A DNA stretch of 64,000 nucleotides from SIG77 sp045589595 (GCA_045589595.1 JAZNPK010000043.1:62001-126000); one strand, 5' to 3'. Numbered from the stretch's first letter, positions 45,601-54,496 are shown. Made by a program: numbers and translations. Notes: generated by a model not told the origin, from the sequence alone.

Positions 45601-46720
45601 CCGCAAACTGGTTGCCTCCAATGAAGAGATCCACATTAAAGACGTTACTGCGCCCAAAGGCGGCAGACTCAAACTCACCCAGAAGAGCCAGAACAGCGTC
45701 CAGATCGCCATCAGCAACTTCAAGGACAATGTGGGCGTAAAGAGTTACGAGGTCTATCTCGGCAGTACAAAAGTCGGCACGACCACAAGTTCCAGTTATA
45801 CTTACAACGGCAAGGACCTTGGCGGGAAATTGCAGTTCAGCGTGTACGCAGTTGACGCCGCCGGAAACAAATCCAAGGCAAAAAAAGCATCCATCAAGAT
45901 CAAGGATGCCACCGCGCCGACGAAAGTCACGGGACTGAAAGTTTCCGGTACGCCCAACGAAAAGACTTCCGTTCTGACATGGACCGCCGCAAAGGACAAT
46001 GTGGGCGTGACGCAGTACGAGATCAAGGTCTCCGGCAGCACGAAAGTTTACAAGAGCAAGACCAACAGCGTCACCATCAAGAAGTTGACGCCCGGCAAGC
46101 ATACTTACACGGTGACCGCCATCGACAAGGCGAAGAACCGCAGTACGGTCTCCGCGTCTGCCGCCTTCACGGTGAAGGACATCACTGCGCCCAAGGGCGG
46201 CAGCGTTAAACTGGCGCAGTCCGGCAACACCATCAAGTTCACCATCAGCAAGTTCAAAGACAACGTTGGCGTCAAGAGTTACGAGGTCTACCTCGGCGAT
46301 AAAAAAGTCGGCACAACATCAAGCGCGGCTTACACATACAAAGGCGCGTTGACGGCAGGGAAGATGCAATTCAGTGTTGTTGCGGTTGACGCCGCGGGGA
46401 ACAAATCCAAGGCGAAGAAGGCGTCCATCAAAGTGACTCCCGTTGCCGACAAGACCGGCGATGCATTGACGGAATTTCTGCCGGACAGCACCGGGTCTGT
46501 TGATCTGGCGGCATGGAACGATCAGAACAGCGGTCTGAACGGCGGTGACGATCTTCCCGGCGGTCTGCTGCCAGACAGTGACGGGGACATGCTTTGCGGT
46601 ACGGATCTCATTGATCTGGGCGAACTTACCGGCAACACAGACAACGCCGTCGGCGCTGTTGATCTGCTGAATGACGACCTCAAGAACAAGAGCAACGGCT
46701 TCAACGGAACGCTCGCCTGA
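42659..46720 (+). CDS. papain-like (C39-like) peptidase with eleven Ig/FN3-like repeats
   Basis: A 1353-residue repeat protein. Residues about 55-322 look like a papain-fold peptidase: HGCTATVIGMIFGYYD (Cys63 as nucleophile) and IEGHAMLGYGYDD (His269), with FDDTYR after it. Six repeats of about 90 residues follow (each with a SLDxxxW motif, YFRGVDAAGN and KVSNID), then five FN3-like repeats (FKDNVGVKSYEVYLG, VDAAGNKSKAKKASIK). The C-terminal 70 residues are acidic and Gly/Asn-rich (GGLLPDSDGD). There is no N-terminal signal peptide, so export would need type I secretion or another route. GGGGG lies just before ATG 42659. Likely a surface or secreted adhesin with peptidase or bacteriocin-like head (inference). 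A terminator follows. Confidence 0.75.
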   Translation: MSLEKTLTVETVGDAAEMVSSAAAVTIAASDAEILPDSDGGVITSGTVTTIDGVPELEYMHGCTATVIGMIFGYYDRNGYKGYDFSNLIDGKAELDARGLDGNIHDMDAFDTNLGSAVASEEFVARFVGTTPAKEFQYSFTQSGSNLYLNTSAWNCIADYIGTGQYWRHNTDNFTSHYYDTLADIKNYTFTLEISDSSTGKTVDVPAKYVDLLYGLDLYVTSRGYSLDEDKTLTSYVDTYEDKNGTFTFEDYKAEIDAGRCVIISIEGHAMLGYGYDDSTDEVIFDDTYRRDQRMEWGGSYYYSGRSREMRSVTTIVLDTTGESAWVLPVPDAPENLTASTTAPTNQNVTVTASFDPDAYANWYSLNQGQSWKRYYSSGVTVSSNLTVSFKSTNKNGASSKSVHYKVSNIDKTAPNAPTVAVSTTAANVSTVTVSATFSSDSAKKQYSYDNSVWYTYRGSITLSANDTLYFRGIDAAGNISAVASKTVSNIAVADDLEKPVITASTTAATNKDVILWADSGDKAVKVEYSRNNADWFTYDEATGVSMAANGTAYFRSVNITGVKSAVTTYKVTNIDKVAPTAPTTAVSTTSSNVKSVTVTASYSSDSAKKEYSFDKTVWQTYSGGVTVTENRSLYFRGTDAAGNHSSITARTISNIAANTVTTPTVTASTTKPTNQNVVLTATYTTGGSIEYSLDYEIWQSCPAGGKLTVTQNATIFFRGVDKFGNRSAAKHFTVSNIDKTAPAKPTVSVSTSKKTEGTVTVYAAFDSDASTRQYSLDNKTWKTYSSGVSMSKNGTVYFRGVDAAGNRSAVASYKVSNIVDQTAPTGGKITLKQTSGTSVSVSISGFTDKGGIARYDVYLAGKKIGSTTSTAYTYKAASQLTGTLKFSVKAVDTSGNVSAGRSASLTTKKFTVLTVVGTATEKTTTLKWNPVTMAEPLKQYEISIAGVKKVYKSKTNSVTIKKLAAGNQKFTVYAVDKAKNRKLVASNEEIHIKDVTAPKGGRLKLTQKSQNSVQIAISNFKDNVGVKSYEVYLGSTKVGTTTSSSYTYNGKDLGGKLQFSVYAVDAAGNKSKAKKASIKIKDATAPTKVTGLKVSGTPNEKTSVLTWTAAKDNVGVTQYEIKVSGSTKVYKSKTNSVTIKKLTPGKHTYTVTAIDKAKNRSTVSASAAFTVKDITAPKGGSVKLAQSGNTIKFTISKFKDNVGVKSYEVYLGDKKVGTTSSAAYTYKGALTAGKMQFSVVAVDAAGNKSKAKKASIKVTPVADKTGDALTEFLPDSTGSVDLAAWNDQNSGLNGGDDLPGGLLPDSDGDMLCGTDLIDLGELTGNTDNAVGAVDLLNDDLKNKSNGFNGTLA
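45509..46083 (+). repeat. near-identical DNA repeat pair within the FN3 region
   Basis: The segment at 45509-45548 (TACAAGAGCAAGACCAACAG and on) recurs almost base for base at 46045-46083, 536 bases later, inside alternate FN3 repeats. The flanking repeat units are less alike, which suggests gene conversion or recent duplication. Confidence 0.8.
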
Positions 46721-46737
46721 TCACCTCAAAAAACAAA

Positions 46738-46776
46738 ACTGCCGGACTCCCGCAACGGTACTCCGGCAGTTTTTTT
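46738..46776. terminator. bidirectional terminator
   Basis: ACTGCCGGA (46738-46746) pairs with TCCGGCAGT (46762-46770), followed by TTTTTT and preceded by an A-rich tract. It serves both converging genes. Confidence 0.85.
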
Positions 46777-46789
46777 GTGGCGCTGTTCT

Positions 46790-48175
46790 TTACGGGATCA
46801 GATGCGAGCGGATTGAATAGCCCGGCACATCCACCGGGACTGTGCGGAGTTTTCTGCGGTAAACGGTTCTGCCGGAAGACACATACAACATGCCGTCCTG
46901 ATAGGCGATCTGCTCCGCGGGAACATCGCCGGGCAGGGGCAGGATCAGGTCGATCATTCCGGTACACCAGACGCCCTGTACGCCCAGTTCGGTTGCGGCA
47001 ACAACACGGTTGTCCGGCAGGACGGTGATATCTTTTGCGCCGGTGATGCGGCAATCGTGATGCAGATACAGCGGTGCCAGTTTGCAGCATTGCGCAAGGG
47101 AACCATCCGGCATGATGGACATGGCGAACAGATAGCGGCGCGTGCTGTCAGCGATATACAGCCGCCAGCGGTCGGTGGACCGTACGATGGCAGTGATCCT
47201 GCCGAATCCGGAAGCGACGACACGGCGGTTGTTTTTTGTGCCGAGAAAGATTTTTCCGCCGGAGAATGTGTAGGTTCCTTTTCCGGTCCTGACCGGTTTC
47301 TTTTCCGGCATGGTCCCATTGCAGATCTCCCAGCGGGAACCCGGTTCCAGCAGTTGGCTGATGCGTCTCTGATTGAACAGGGGGCGGACTGTGGGATCGC
47401 TCTGCCAGTTCGCCCAGAGGAATGTGACGATCCGCCGCCAGAGTGTACTGTCCTGTCTGCGGCAGCAGTGTCCTTCGCCGTTGAACTGTTCGTACCGGAA
47501 ATCGTATCCGGCGAACTCAAACGTATCGGCGGCGTTCAGAGCGGCGTAAAGGGACGATCCGTCCACACCGGCAGGTTCTTCCGTACCGGCTGTCATATAG
47601 ATCCGGATGGGGCGTGCTTCGCTTTTCCGGACGATGGTCAATGTTTCTTCGCCGCCCCGTTCTGCGGCAAACGTGGGACTGCTCAAGAAGGTGCGGCGGA
47701 AATAATCGTTCCGGAACCAGACAGCGTTCCATGCGAGGGTCCCGCCTGACGATCCGCCGGTAATGAAGTGCATATCAGGACTCTGATCCAGAACTGCGCC
47801 TGCGGTTTTTGCGGCGTGGGGGATCAGTTCCTCCACCATGAAATCGGAGAAATCCCGGTTGTATTCATCAAATTCCTCCGTTCTCATGCCCCGCGGCAGA
47901 CCTTTCGGCAGGGTAGGTTCCAGGATTCCGGGGTAGAAAAACAGCACCAGACCCGGCGGCATCAGCCCTTCATCCATAAATGCGGAAAGGAAGGGACACA
48001 TGATTTCCGGCGTATGTTCCAGCAGGACATACAGCGCCAGATTTTTCCCCGATTTCAGTGCGGCGGGGGCGAGGTATGTGTGATAGGTGAACTTTGTGCC
48101 GGGTTCGTACTTTTTCCCGGTGTAAGTCAGATCTTTCTGCAGGGTGCCGGGTATCACGACGGTTTCTTCACTCAT
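46790..48175 (-). CDS. esterase with C-terminal beta-propeller-like domain
   Basis: A 461-residue protein. The N-terminal 260 residues are an alpha/beta hydrolase of the putative-esterase (Fes/esterase D) type: LFFYPGILEPTLPKG, nucleophile serine in ITGGSSGGTLAW, and a C-terminal histidine in NGEGHCC. The last 190 residues resemble an SMP-30/gluconolactonase propeller (RLYIADSTRRYLFAMS, DITVLPDNRVVA). This pairing occurs in carbohydrate esterases. AAAGGA precedes the ATG. No signal peptide. It ends an operon with the SGNH and amidohydrolase genes upstream. Confidence 0.75.
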   Translation of the reverse strand: MSEETVVIPGTLQKDLTYTGKKYEPGTKFTYHTYLAPAALKSGKNLALYVLLEHTPEIMCPFLSAFMDEGLMPPGLVLFFYPGILEPTLPKGLPRGMRTEEFDEYNRDFSDFMVEELIPHAAKTAGAVLDQSPDMHFITGGSSGGTLAWNAVWFRNDYFRRTFLSSPTFAAERGGEETLTIVRKSEARPIRIYMTAGTEEPAGVDGSSLYAALNAADTFEFAGYDFRYEQFNGEGHCCRRQDSTLWRRIVTFLWANWQSDPTVRPLFNQRRISQLLEPGSRWEICNGTMPEKKPVRTGKGTYTFSGGKIFLGTKNNRRVVASGFGRITAIVRSTDRWRLYIADSTRRYLFAMSIMPDGSLAQCCKLAPLYLHHDCRITGAKDITVLPDNRVVAATELGVQGVWCTGMIDLILPLPGDVPAEQIAYQDGMLYVSSGRTVYRRKLRTVPVDVPGYSIRSHLIP

Positions 48176-48202
48176 AGATTCGGATCCTTTGTGCCGGATG
48201 TT

Positions 48203-49192
48203 TTATTTTTTCAGAAAAGATGTGCCGATCTGTTTTGCCAGATTGTGTGCCATGAACAGGAATCCGGAATCGTTGGGATGCAGACGGGCATCTTCAAAAA
48301 ATTCCGGCAGATGCGGCACAAGGGGAACGCCTTCCACAATTTTGATCTGCGGAAATTTTTTACAGATCTGCCGCAGGATCTTGAGGGCATCTTCAAAGGT
48401 CCCGACTTTTTTGAGCTGATCCCGGTCTTTCCGCCAGATGGGCAGTATTGCCGCAATGGGCGTGCCCGGATACAGCACGGTCAGCTGCTTGAAAAATGCA
48501 GCGGCATCCTGACGGAATGTTTTGGCGTCCGCCTTTTTTGACCAGTCGTTCGTACCGTACGCCACGGTGATCAGGTCCGGCTTGACCGGGTCCGGTTCCG
48601 TGAGCAGTGCGGGATTGAACACTTCCGCACCGATGCCTTTGTTGAAGATCTCCACCTGCCATTCAGCCGCCAGCTGATTGGGATATGCGAGGCTGGGATA
48701 ATGGGCGTCATAGCCCTGGGTGATGGAGTCTCCGAAACAGATCACGGTGCCTTTGACGGGTACGGGCAGAACCTTTGACGCATCCTTGAAAACAAGTTTT
48801 TTCAGGGAGAACCGTTCCAGACCGGGCAGCCACACCGACAGGGTGTTCATTGCGCCGTCCAGCGGTATTTCAAAACTGATTTCAGGCTGTTCGTGAAAGT
48901 TTTCCGTTTCTTCGTGCCGGATCATAACGCCGTTGAGAAAAACATCGATCCCTGCATAACTGCGGGACGATCCCTGCCGGAACAGTCCGGTCAGTGCAAC
49001 GGCGTTTGCATCGGTCTGACATTCGATCCGGATACCGGAAGCGGCGCGTGCTTTCATGGCGAAATCGGGATTATCCCGGTACGCCGCCATCTGTGCGTCT
49101 GTCATACGGTAAAATTCGTATGCGCCGCCTTCGCGTGCGATGCGGACTGCGCCGCGTGTGATCTGCCGCAATAATGCGAGGTTTGTGTTCAC
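48203..49192 (-). CDS. SGNH hydrolase with N-terminal jelly-roll
   Basis: A 329-residue esterase. About 150 N-terminal residues are a beta-sandwich, then the SGNH domain with VICFGDSITQG (Ser), KGIGAE (Gly), VAYGTNDW (Asn) and DARLHPNDSG (Asp, His). It likely deacylates glycans in the cytoplasm, since no signal peptide is seen. The start is GTG at 49192 with AAAGG eight bases upstream, four bases after the amidohydrolase stop. Confidence 0.85.
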   Translation of the reverse strand: MNTNLALLRQITRGAVRIAREGGAYEFYRMTDAQMAAYRDNPDFAMKARAASGIRIECQTDANAVALTGLFRQGSSRSYAGIDVFLNGVMIRHEETENFHEQPEISFEIPLDGAMNTLSVWLPGLERFSLKKLVFKDASKVLPVPVKGTVICFGDSITQGYDAHYPSLAYPNQLAAEWQVEIFNKGIGAEVFNPALLTEPDPVKPDLITVAYGTNDWSKKADAKTFRQDAAAFFKQLTVLYPGTPIAAILPIWRKDRDQLKKVGTFEDALKILRQICKKFPQIKIVEGVPLVPHLPEFFEDARLHPNDSGFLFMAHNLAKQIGTSFLKK

Positions 49193-49195
49193 GGA

Positions 49196-50101
49196 TCAAC
49201 CTTTCCGGATGAAGGATTTGTAGTTTTCTTCCGTCATTTTGTGGAAGATGTCGCGGAAATCGATGGTTTCGCGTCCGTTGCGGAGGAACTTCAGATCCCG
49301 TTTCACCTGAACCGGATCGGAATAGATGCTGTGGAGATGTTCAAATTTTTCCTGATCGAACTCGTAAGTTTCTTTTGCGAAATCGGAATTGAAATTATTG
49401 GTGTTCATGTCGGAGCCGTACATGATGCGTGAGCCGAGTCCGTACGTGCCGAGCCCGATCTTTTTGAAGGCTTCTTCCCGGTCGAATTCCGGAGCGCCGG
49501 GGGAGCAGTCGATATACATTTCCGGTGCATCCCCGTAGTAGTGCTGCGCGGCATTGAATTTGCCGAAAAGGGCAATACATTCACTGGTCCACGGCCATGA
49601 GATGTGCGCGAGAGCGAAACGGAGTTTTTTGACGCTGAGGAGACATTCAAAGGAGAGGGGGCGGTTGTAGAAACTGGAAACTTTGCCGTCCCACAGAATC
49701 CCGGAATGGAATGTGACCGGCAGACCGACTTCCGCACATTTCGCATAGGTCTTCAAGCCTTCTTCCGGATAATGAGTGCCGCAGATCACTTTGAAACCGC
49801 GTATCCCCTGTTCCGCCGCGTACTGCACCTGTTCTTCCGCATCGGGTTCTGTGGGGTCGATCCAGTAGAACGGACAGAAGGTATCCGGCAGTTTTGCGCA
49901 GAAATCCAGCACGGCGTGGGTCCGTTCCTTATTGGTCGGCGGGGTCGTGCCGTAGTAGGAGAGGTCATTGGCGGGGGGAATACTGAAAATACAGCCGCCG
50001 CCGATGTTTGCCGCCTGACATTTCTTCAGAAAATTTTCCGGAGCGTCCTGTTTGCCGGCATAGAGTTCCGTGTACATGTGGATGTGGGAATCAAAAATCA
50101 T
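49196..50101 (-). CDS. amidohydrolase 2 (TIM-barrel metal hydrolase)
   Basis: A 301-residue metal-dependent hydrolase. FDSHIHMY gives the HxH pair; GFKVICGTHY, VTFHSG, FALAHIS and YGSDMNT supply the later metal and catalytic residues of the amidohydrolase-2 family, which includes decarboxylases and lactone hydrolases. GGGAG precedes the ATG. First gene of an operon with SGNH and esterase genes; its product may act on a sugar lactone. Confidence 0.75.
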   Translation of the reverse strand: MIFDSHIHMYTELYAGKQDAPENFLKKCQAANIGGGCIFSIPPANDLSYYGTTPPTNKERTHAVLDFCAKLPDTFCPFYWIDPTEPDAEEQVQYAAEQGIRGFKVICGTHYPEEGLKTYAKCAEVGLPVTFHSGILWDGKVSSFYNRPLSFECLLSVKKLRFALAHISWPWTSECIALFGKFNAAQHYYGDAPEMYIDCSPGAPEFDREEAFKKIGLGTYGLGSRIMYGSDMNTNNFNSDFAKETYEFDQEKFEHLHSIYSDPVQVKRDLKFLRNGRETIDFRDIFHKMTEENYKSFIRKG

Positions 50102-50153
50102 ATTGTTACTCCCTGATTCAGATTGTTGTGGTTCAATATTGCAAAACTGCGTT

Positions 50154-50182
50154 AAAATAAATCCATACGGTCATTTTTTCAA
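50154..50182 (-). promoter_or_regulatory. promoter of the amidohydrolase-SGNH-esterase operon
   Basis: Minus strand: TTGAAA (50182-50177) in the context GCTTGAAAAAA, 17 bases, TATTTT (50159-50154). Confidence 0.6.
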
Positions 50183-50226
50183 GCAGGATTTTTCAGTATT
50201 TTTCCTGCTTTTTACGCAGGTTTCTC

Positions 50227-50255
50227 TTGAAAATAAGAGTTATCACTGATATATT
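50227..50255 (+). promoter_or_regulatory. promoter of the second DUF4091 operon
   Basis: TTGAAA (50227-50232), 17 bases, TATATT (50250-50255), about 55 bases before the ATG at 50311. Confidence 0.7.
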
Positions 50256-50310
50256 CCGGAAACAACAGATCAATCACGATTGCAATTCAAAGTAAAATGA
50301 GGCTGAAAAC

Positions 50311-52815
50311 ATGAAACACCGATCTTTTTTTCCGTGTCTCGGTCTTGGCTCTGCGCTGCTGCTGACGGCGCTGGGGCTTTCTGCCGCAGAACCGCAGCCG
50401 CTGCTGCAGTTTGACGGTACCGCCGCTCCGGCAGATGTCCGGCTGAATTGGGATGAAATCAGCAAACGTTCCACGGATGCAGCGCTCGGCTTTTACATCC
50501 GTTTCGACAAAAAAAGTGAACCTGCCAAAACGGCAGCCGATGCCAATTTCGGGTTGTTCGACTGCGTGCTGGATCAGCGCGGTAAAATCGTGTTCACCTA
50601 CTATGCGAAGGTGACAGATCTGCTGGGACCGTGGATGCGTTTTGAAAGCCGCGATACGTTTGAGGTCGGCAAGACATATCATGTGGAATTTTCTTATTCC
50701 GACCGCCGCCGGAGCATCATTTTCAATGTGGACGGGCTTGTGCAGTATGAAAATGACAATCCGGATGTACCTGCGTTCTGCATCCGCCCCTTCCGGATCG
50801 GTAAAAACTTTTCCGGTTCCATCCGCGATTTCCGTCTTTACGATATGCCCCTGCATACGGAATATCTGCGGATCGCTCCCGTTCAGCCCGACCGCGCAGC
50901 TGTGCTGGAAAACAGTCTGAAAGATGCGCTGGGCAAAACGCAGAACAGTGCGCTGAAAAAATATCTGGGCGACCTTCAGGCGGATCTTGCCGGATTGCAG
51001 AAGCGTCAGGGCGGCGATAAAAAAGTCGTAACGCTCCACGAATGGAACGCGCTCCGTGATCAGATCCGGAATGCGTCGCGGATCGCCGGAGAGATCGGTA
51101 AAGCAGGCGGCGTGAAAGACGGAGTTGTGACGGCTTACACGGTACGACCCACCAGTCAGGAAGCCGTTACGCCTTACATCCTGCCGGAAGAAGGCGTGCT
51201 GACCGGCAAACTGAATGTGATCGCCGCAAAGGGTGAATATGAATCCGCCTCCTTCCTGGTGGTCCCCTTCGCGCCGGTGAAGAAATTTCTGCCTGTGATC
51301 GGCGAACTGAAAAACGAAAACGGGACCGTCCTTCCCGGATCCGCCCTTGATCTTACGCTGGTCAAGCGGACCTATACCAGCGGCGGTGCATGGCTGACTT
51401 ATCACGGCGACAAACGTATGCGGATCCTGACGCCGGATCTGCTCATCCATGATGATGCACTGATCAAAGTGGATGAATTCCGCCAGACCCACAGCATCCG
51501 CGTCAATTATCCGGAGGGTGTCACCTATCTGGATATCACCACACGCGCGCCGAATCTCCAGTCCTATCCCTCCGATCTGCCGTTCCGCGATGCGGATACC
51601 CTGCAGCCTGTGGAACTGCCGGAGGCAGGCAGGAATCAGCAGTACGTTCTGACGCTCCGGGTGCCGGAAAATCAGGAACCGGGACTTTACCGCACGACCG
51701 TAACGATGCTTGCAGACGGGAAAAAAGCCGGTCAGTTGGCTCTTGCAGTGCGGGTGCTGCCCTTTGAACTGCCGGAGGCACGGACTTATTACGATCCGGA
51801 CCGTCTTTTCTTCGGGTTCTTCTCCCACAAAGTCTTTACGGGCAATCCTACGGAAAAAGCAGTTGAAGCGCGTTACCGTAATATGAAAGCCCACAATATG
51901 CTTTATCCGGGCAATTGGCCCGATCCCGTCAAACAGCCGGAACTGTTCCAGCTTCATGTGGATATCCGCAAGAAAGTCGGTCTGCCGGAACATACCATTT
52001 TTGCAGGCAGTTCCGCCGACAGAGCCTGGTTGAGGATGCCGAAAGAAAAACGCACGAAAGAGGTCTATGAACAGCATATCAAAGAATGGAAAGCGGAAAA
52101 AGATCAGTTTCTCGCCGCCTTTGAAAAAGCTTACGGACACCGGAATGTGTTTATGTGGGGCGTTGATGAAGCATCCCATTATGCCACGATCGTTCATAAT
52201 CAGGTTCCCGGCTGGCAGGCACTTCATGAACTGGGCGGCAAGATCCTGACCACCGGATCCTACCGGAACGAAAAATGGGTGGCGGATATTCAGGATATGC
52301 ACGTACACAGTTATGTGGTTCCCCGTTCTGCGGAGATCTGGCACGCGGCGGGCGGCAGGATCATGAATTATGCCGAACCGTTCCCCAGTATCGAAAATCC
52401 CCTGACATACCGGAGCAAGATCGGGCATAATATGTATTTCAGCAATTATGACGGCACCATGATCCACGGATACTGCGTGATCACCCGTGTCAATCCCTTT
52501 GCCAAGGACTACGGCGGAAGTTACCGCCGTTTTGCCATGGTCTTCCCCCAGCAGGACGGTGTGATCAGCACACTGGCGATTGCCGGAGTCCGGGAGGGAT
52601 TCGATGACATCCGTTACTTCTCCATGCTTCAGCTTCTTGCCAGAGATGCCATGAAGAAATCAACGGCATCCGAACTGGTCCGCGAAGCCCGTCGCGCCAT
52701 GGCGTGGCTTGCACAGCAGAAAAAAGTGGAAGGCGATCCCGATGAGGTGCGGCTCCGTACCATCGAGCGTATTCTCAATCTCCGGAACCTGATGAAAAAA
52801 TATGGGGTGAAATGA
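50311..52815 (+). CDS. secreted LamG-DUF4091 protein
   Basis: An 834-residue exported protein, signal peptide about 1-25 (LLLTALGLSAAEP). Residues about 30-190 form a concanavalin/LamG-like beta-sandwich that should bind glycan; a helical linker (190-265) follows, then a beta domain and the DUF4091 barrel to the end. Likely active-site acids are Asp619-Glu620 in WGVDEASH; DGVISTLAIAGVREGFDDIRY (749-769) is the DUF4091 signature shared with the copy at 3293. Its stop overlaps the next start, so CBM9-like and TPR partners are made together. Glycosidase activity is inferred. Confidence 0.8.
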   Translation: MKHRSFFPCLGLGSALLLTALGLSAAEPQPLLQFDGTAAPADVRLNWDEISKRSTDAALGFYIRFDKKSEPAKTAADANFGLFDCVLDQRGKIVFTYYAKVTDLLGPWMRFESRDTFEVGKTYHVEFSYSDRRRSIIFNVDGLVQYENDNPDVPAFCIRPFRIGKNFSGSIRDFRLYDMPLHTEYLRIAPVQPDRAAVLENSLKDALGKTQNSALKKYLGDLQADLAGLQKRQGGDKKVVTLHEWNALRDQIRNASRIAGEIGKAGGVKDGVVTAYTVRPTSQEAVTPYILPEEGVLTGKLNVIAAKGEYESASFLVVPFAPVKKFLPVIGELKNENGTVLPGSALDLTLVKRTYTSGGAWLTYHGDKRMRILTPDLLIHDDALIKVDEFRQTHSIRVNYPEGVTYLDITTRAPNLQSYPSDLPFRDADTLQPVELPEAGRNQQYVLTLRVPENQEPGLYRTTVTMLADGKKAGQLALAVRVLPFELPEARTYYDPDRLFFGFFSHKVFTGNPTEKAVEARYRNMKAHNMLYPGNWPDPVKQPELFQLHVDIRKKVGLPEHTIFAGSSADRAWLRMPKEKRTKEVYEQHIKEWKAEKDQFLAAFEKAYGHRNVFMWGVDEASHYATIVHNQVPGWQALHELGGKILTTGSYRNEKWVADIQDMHVHSYVVPRSAEIWHAAGGRIMNYAEPFPSIENPLTYRSKIGHNMYFSNYDGTMIHGYCVITRVNPFAKDYGGSYRRFAMVFPQQDGVISTLAIAGVREGFDDIRYFSMLQLLARDAMKKSTASELVREARRAMAWLAQQKKVEGDPDEVRLRTIERILNLRNLMKKYGVK

Positions 52816-53906
52816 TGAAACATCTGCGCATATTTACTTTTCTCTTTCTGCTCTTCTGCAGCGCCGCTGTGCTTCACGCACGGAAAAATTTCTATCAGGT
52901 GCAGTGGCAGAATCCGCCCGCACCTTCGGCAAAGATCCTGTCCGGAAAATGGGATTTCAATTTCAGACCGTACAGCACCGGCAGCGCTGAAACGCTCTGG
53001 ACAGACCCCGCATTCCAGCGGGATGTCACATCCGGCAAACAGACTGCCGGAGCGCGTCCCACGGCGGTTTCCGTCTTCTGTGATGAAGCGGGATTTGCCT
53101 TTTATGTTTTTGCCGGTGAACCTGAACTTGAGATCAGTTTTGCCGCCGGGAAAGATGCACCCACCAGTATGCTGGAATGTTATGTGATCCCCGGTACTGC
53201 CGACAGCGAAAAGATCGAACATTACTATCAGTTCATCATCGACCAGAAAAACAATACCATCCGGGATTTTCCGTGGCTGATCGATGCCCGCGGCTTCCAG
53301 TCGATGAACGGTCAGTTCCGACCCGAAACCGCTTATCTGCCCAACGGTTATCTCACCAAAATGGCGTTCCCGTGGCATTTCTTCTGGGACCGTCTGCCTT
53401 TCCTGACGCAAGACAGTAATATCTGGCGTCTCGGCGTTATGCGCTGGTGTCCGGGCGGTGGACAGACCTGGGGCGGGATCGTGCATGAAGTCAGCCGTAT
53501 GGGATACATCCACTGGCCGGAATTCACACCGGAACGCAAAGGCGCCATTATGAAACTGATCCTGCGTCACGCATGGATCAAATTCAATGCGCTGAAAACG
53601 GATCTGGTCCCTGCCAACTATCCGGCAGATGTTTCCCCTTACATCCGGGAACTGCCTCCCGTGATCCAGTCCTTTAATTTCATTCCCCAGTATCAGGAAT
53701 TCTGTGCGGCGGAACTCAATGAGATGGTGGCGGATCGTGAAGCCATCGGGAAGGGCATCAGCGAATTTGATAAACTCACCCCGGCTGAACAGGAATCTTT
53801 CTACCGCATCAATGCTCCGAAACTGATGAATTTTGAACATGATGTCCGGAAGGCGTTCCGCCTCTGGCTTGAAGATAAGCTTATTACAGGAGAATCCGCA
53901 AAATGA
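52812..53906 (+). CDS. secreted CBM9-like protein
   Basis: A 364-residue exported protein with a signal peptide (1-22, AAVLHA). Residues about 40-235 match the CBM9/DOMON-like domain at the C-terminus of the 218-3277 product: FPWHFFWDRLP against IAWDKFYDKLP, and CPGGGQTWGG against FGGNSWNG. The rest is helical. ATG overlaps the DUF4091 stop (ATGATGA) and its own end overlaps the next start, giving a tight three-gene unit. Probably binds sugars next to the DUF4091 enzyme at the cell surface (inference). Confidence 0.7.
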   Translation: MMKHLRIFTFLFLLFCSAAVLHARKNFYQVQWQNPPAPSAKILSGKWDFNFRPYSTGSAETLWTDPAFQRDVTSGKQTAGARPTAVSVFCDEAGFAFYVFAGEPELEISFAAGKDAPTSMLECYVIPGTADSEKIEHYYQFIIDQKNNTIRDFPWLIDARGFQSMNGQFRPETAYLPNGYLTKMAFPWHFFWDRLPFLTQDSNIWRLGVMRWCPGGGQTWGGIVHEVSRMGYIHWPEFTPERKGAIMKLILRHAWIKFNALKTDLVPANYPADVSPYIRELPPVIQSFNFIPQYQEFCAAELNEMVADREAIGKGISEFDKLTPAEQESFYRINAPKLMNFEHDVRKAFRLWLEDKLITGESAK

Positions 53907-54496
53907 AATATTTTCTTCTGACTCTTTTGTTTGCCGCTGCAGGTATCGCCGCCGCAGCAGAGAAAAAACCGTCGCCGCCGCCGTCGCCCTATCATCAGGC
54001 GCAGACAGTTGTGAAGGAATCGACCCGTTGGCTTACCGGCCCCACCATGGCGGGATACGAAGAAGGCTGCCGTATTCTGGATGAAGCGATCCCTGTGACG
54101 AAGGGCGGTCTGAAAACCAGTATGATCGTTCTGAAATGCGAATGGCTGTGCGCAATGAAAAAATTTGCAGAAGCCGAAGCGCTTGCTGCACAACATCTGC
54201 AGGAATCGCCCAAAATGTTCCCGCGGGATAAAGCCAGACTCATCTGTGTCCGCGGCAGATGCTGTTTCGATCAGGAAAAATGGGCGGAAGCAATGGCGTT
54301 TTACACAACAGTCGACCCCCAAATGCAGTTCCTCTGTCTCTTTGAAATGGCAACTGCCTCTATGGCTCTCGGAAAATACAAAGATGCGGAAATGTATCTG
54401 GATCTTCTGGTGAAACGCGGCACTGCCCAGAAACGCCTTTATGGCGCGGCACTGGAAAATCTGAAAAAATTCAATGGTACCGCCCCTGCAAAATAA
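53903..54496 (+). CDS. small secreted TPR-like protein
   Basis: A 197-residue exported protein, signal peptide 1-18 (FAAAGIAAAA), a proline-rich stretch (KKPSPPPSP), then four or five helix pairs of TPR type (MKKFAEAEALAAQHL, EKWAEAMAFYTTV, LGKYKDAEMYLDLL). It starts four bases inside the CBM9-like gene. It matches the TPR half of the fused protein at 218-3277 in role and position, so it is likely the scaffold part of the same kind of complex. Confidence 0.65.
   Translation: MKYFLLTLLFAAAGIAAAAEKKPSPPPSPYHQAQTVVKESTRWLTGPTMAGYEEGCRILDEAIPVTKGGLKTSMIVLKCEWLCAMKKFAEAEALAAQHLQESPKMFPRDKARLICVRGRCCFDQEKWAEAMAFYTTVDPQMQFLCLFEMATASMALGKYKDAEMYLDLLVKRGTAQKRLYGAALENLKKFNGTAPAK

Noticed and set aside
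44111..46102. 663-residue open frame on the minus strand
   Set aside because: It lies fully opposite the Ig/FN3 repeats and arises from their repeated codon use; no start site or motif supports it.
50287..52467. 726-residue open frame on the minus strand
   Set aside because: It is antisense to the DUF4091 gene, which has a signal peptide, family motifs, promoter and coupled neighbours.
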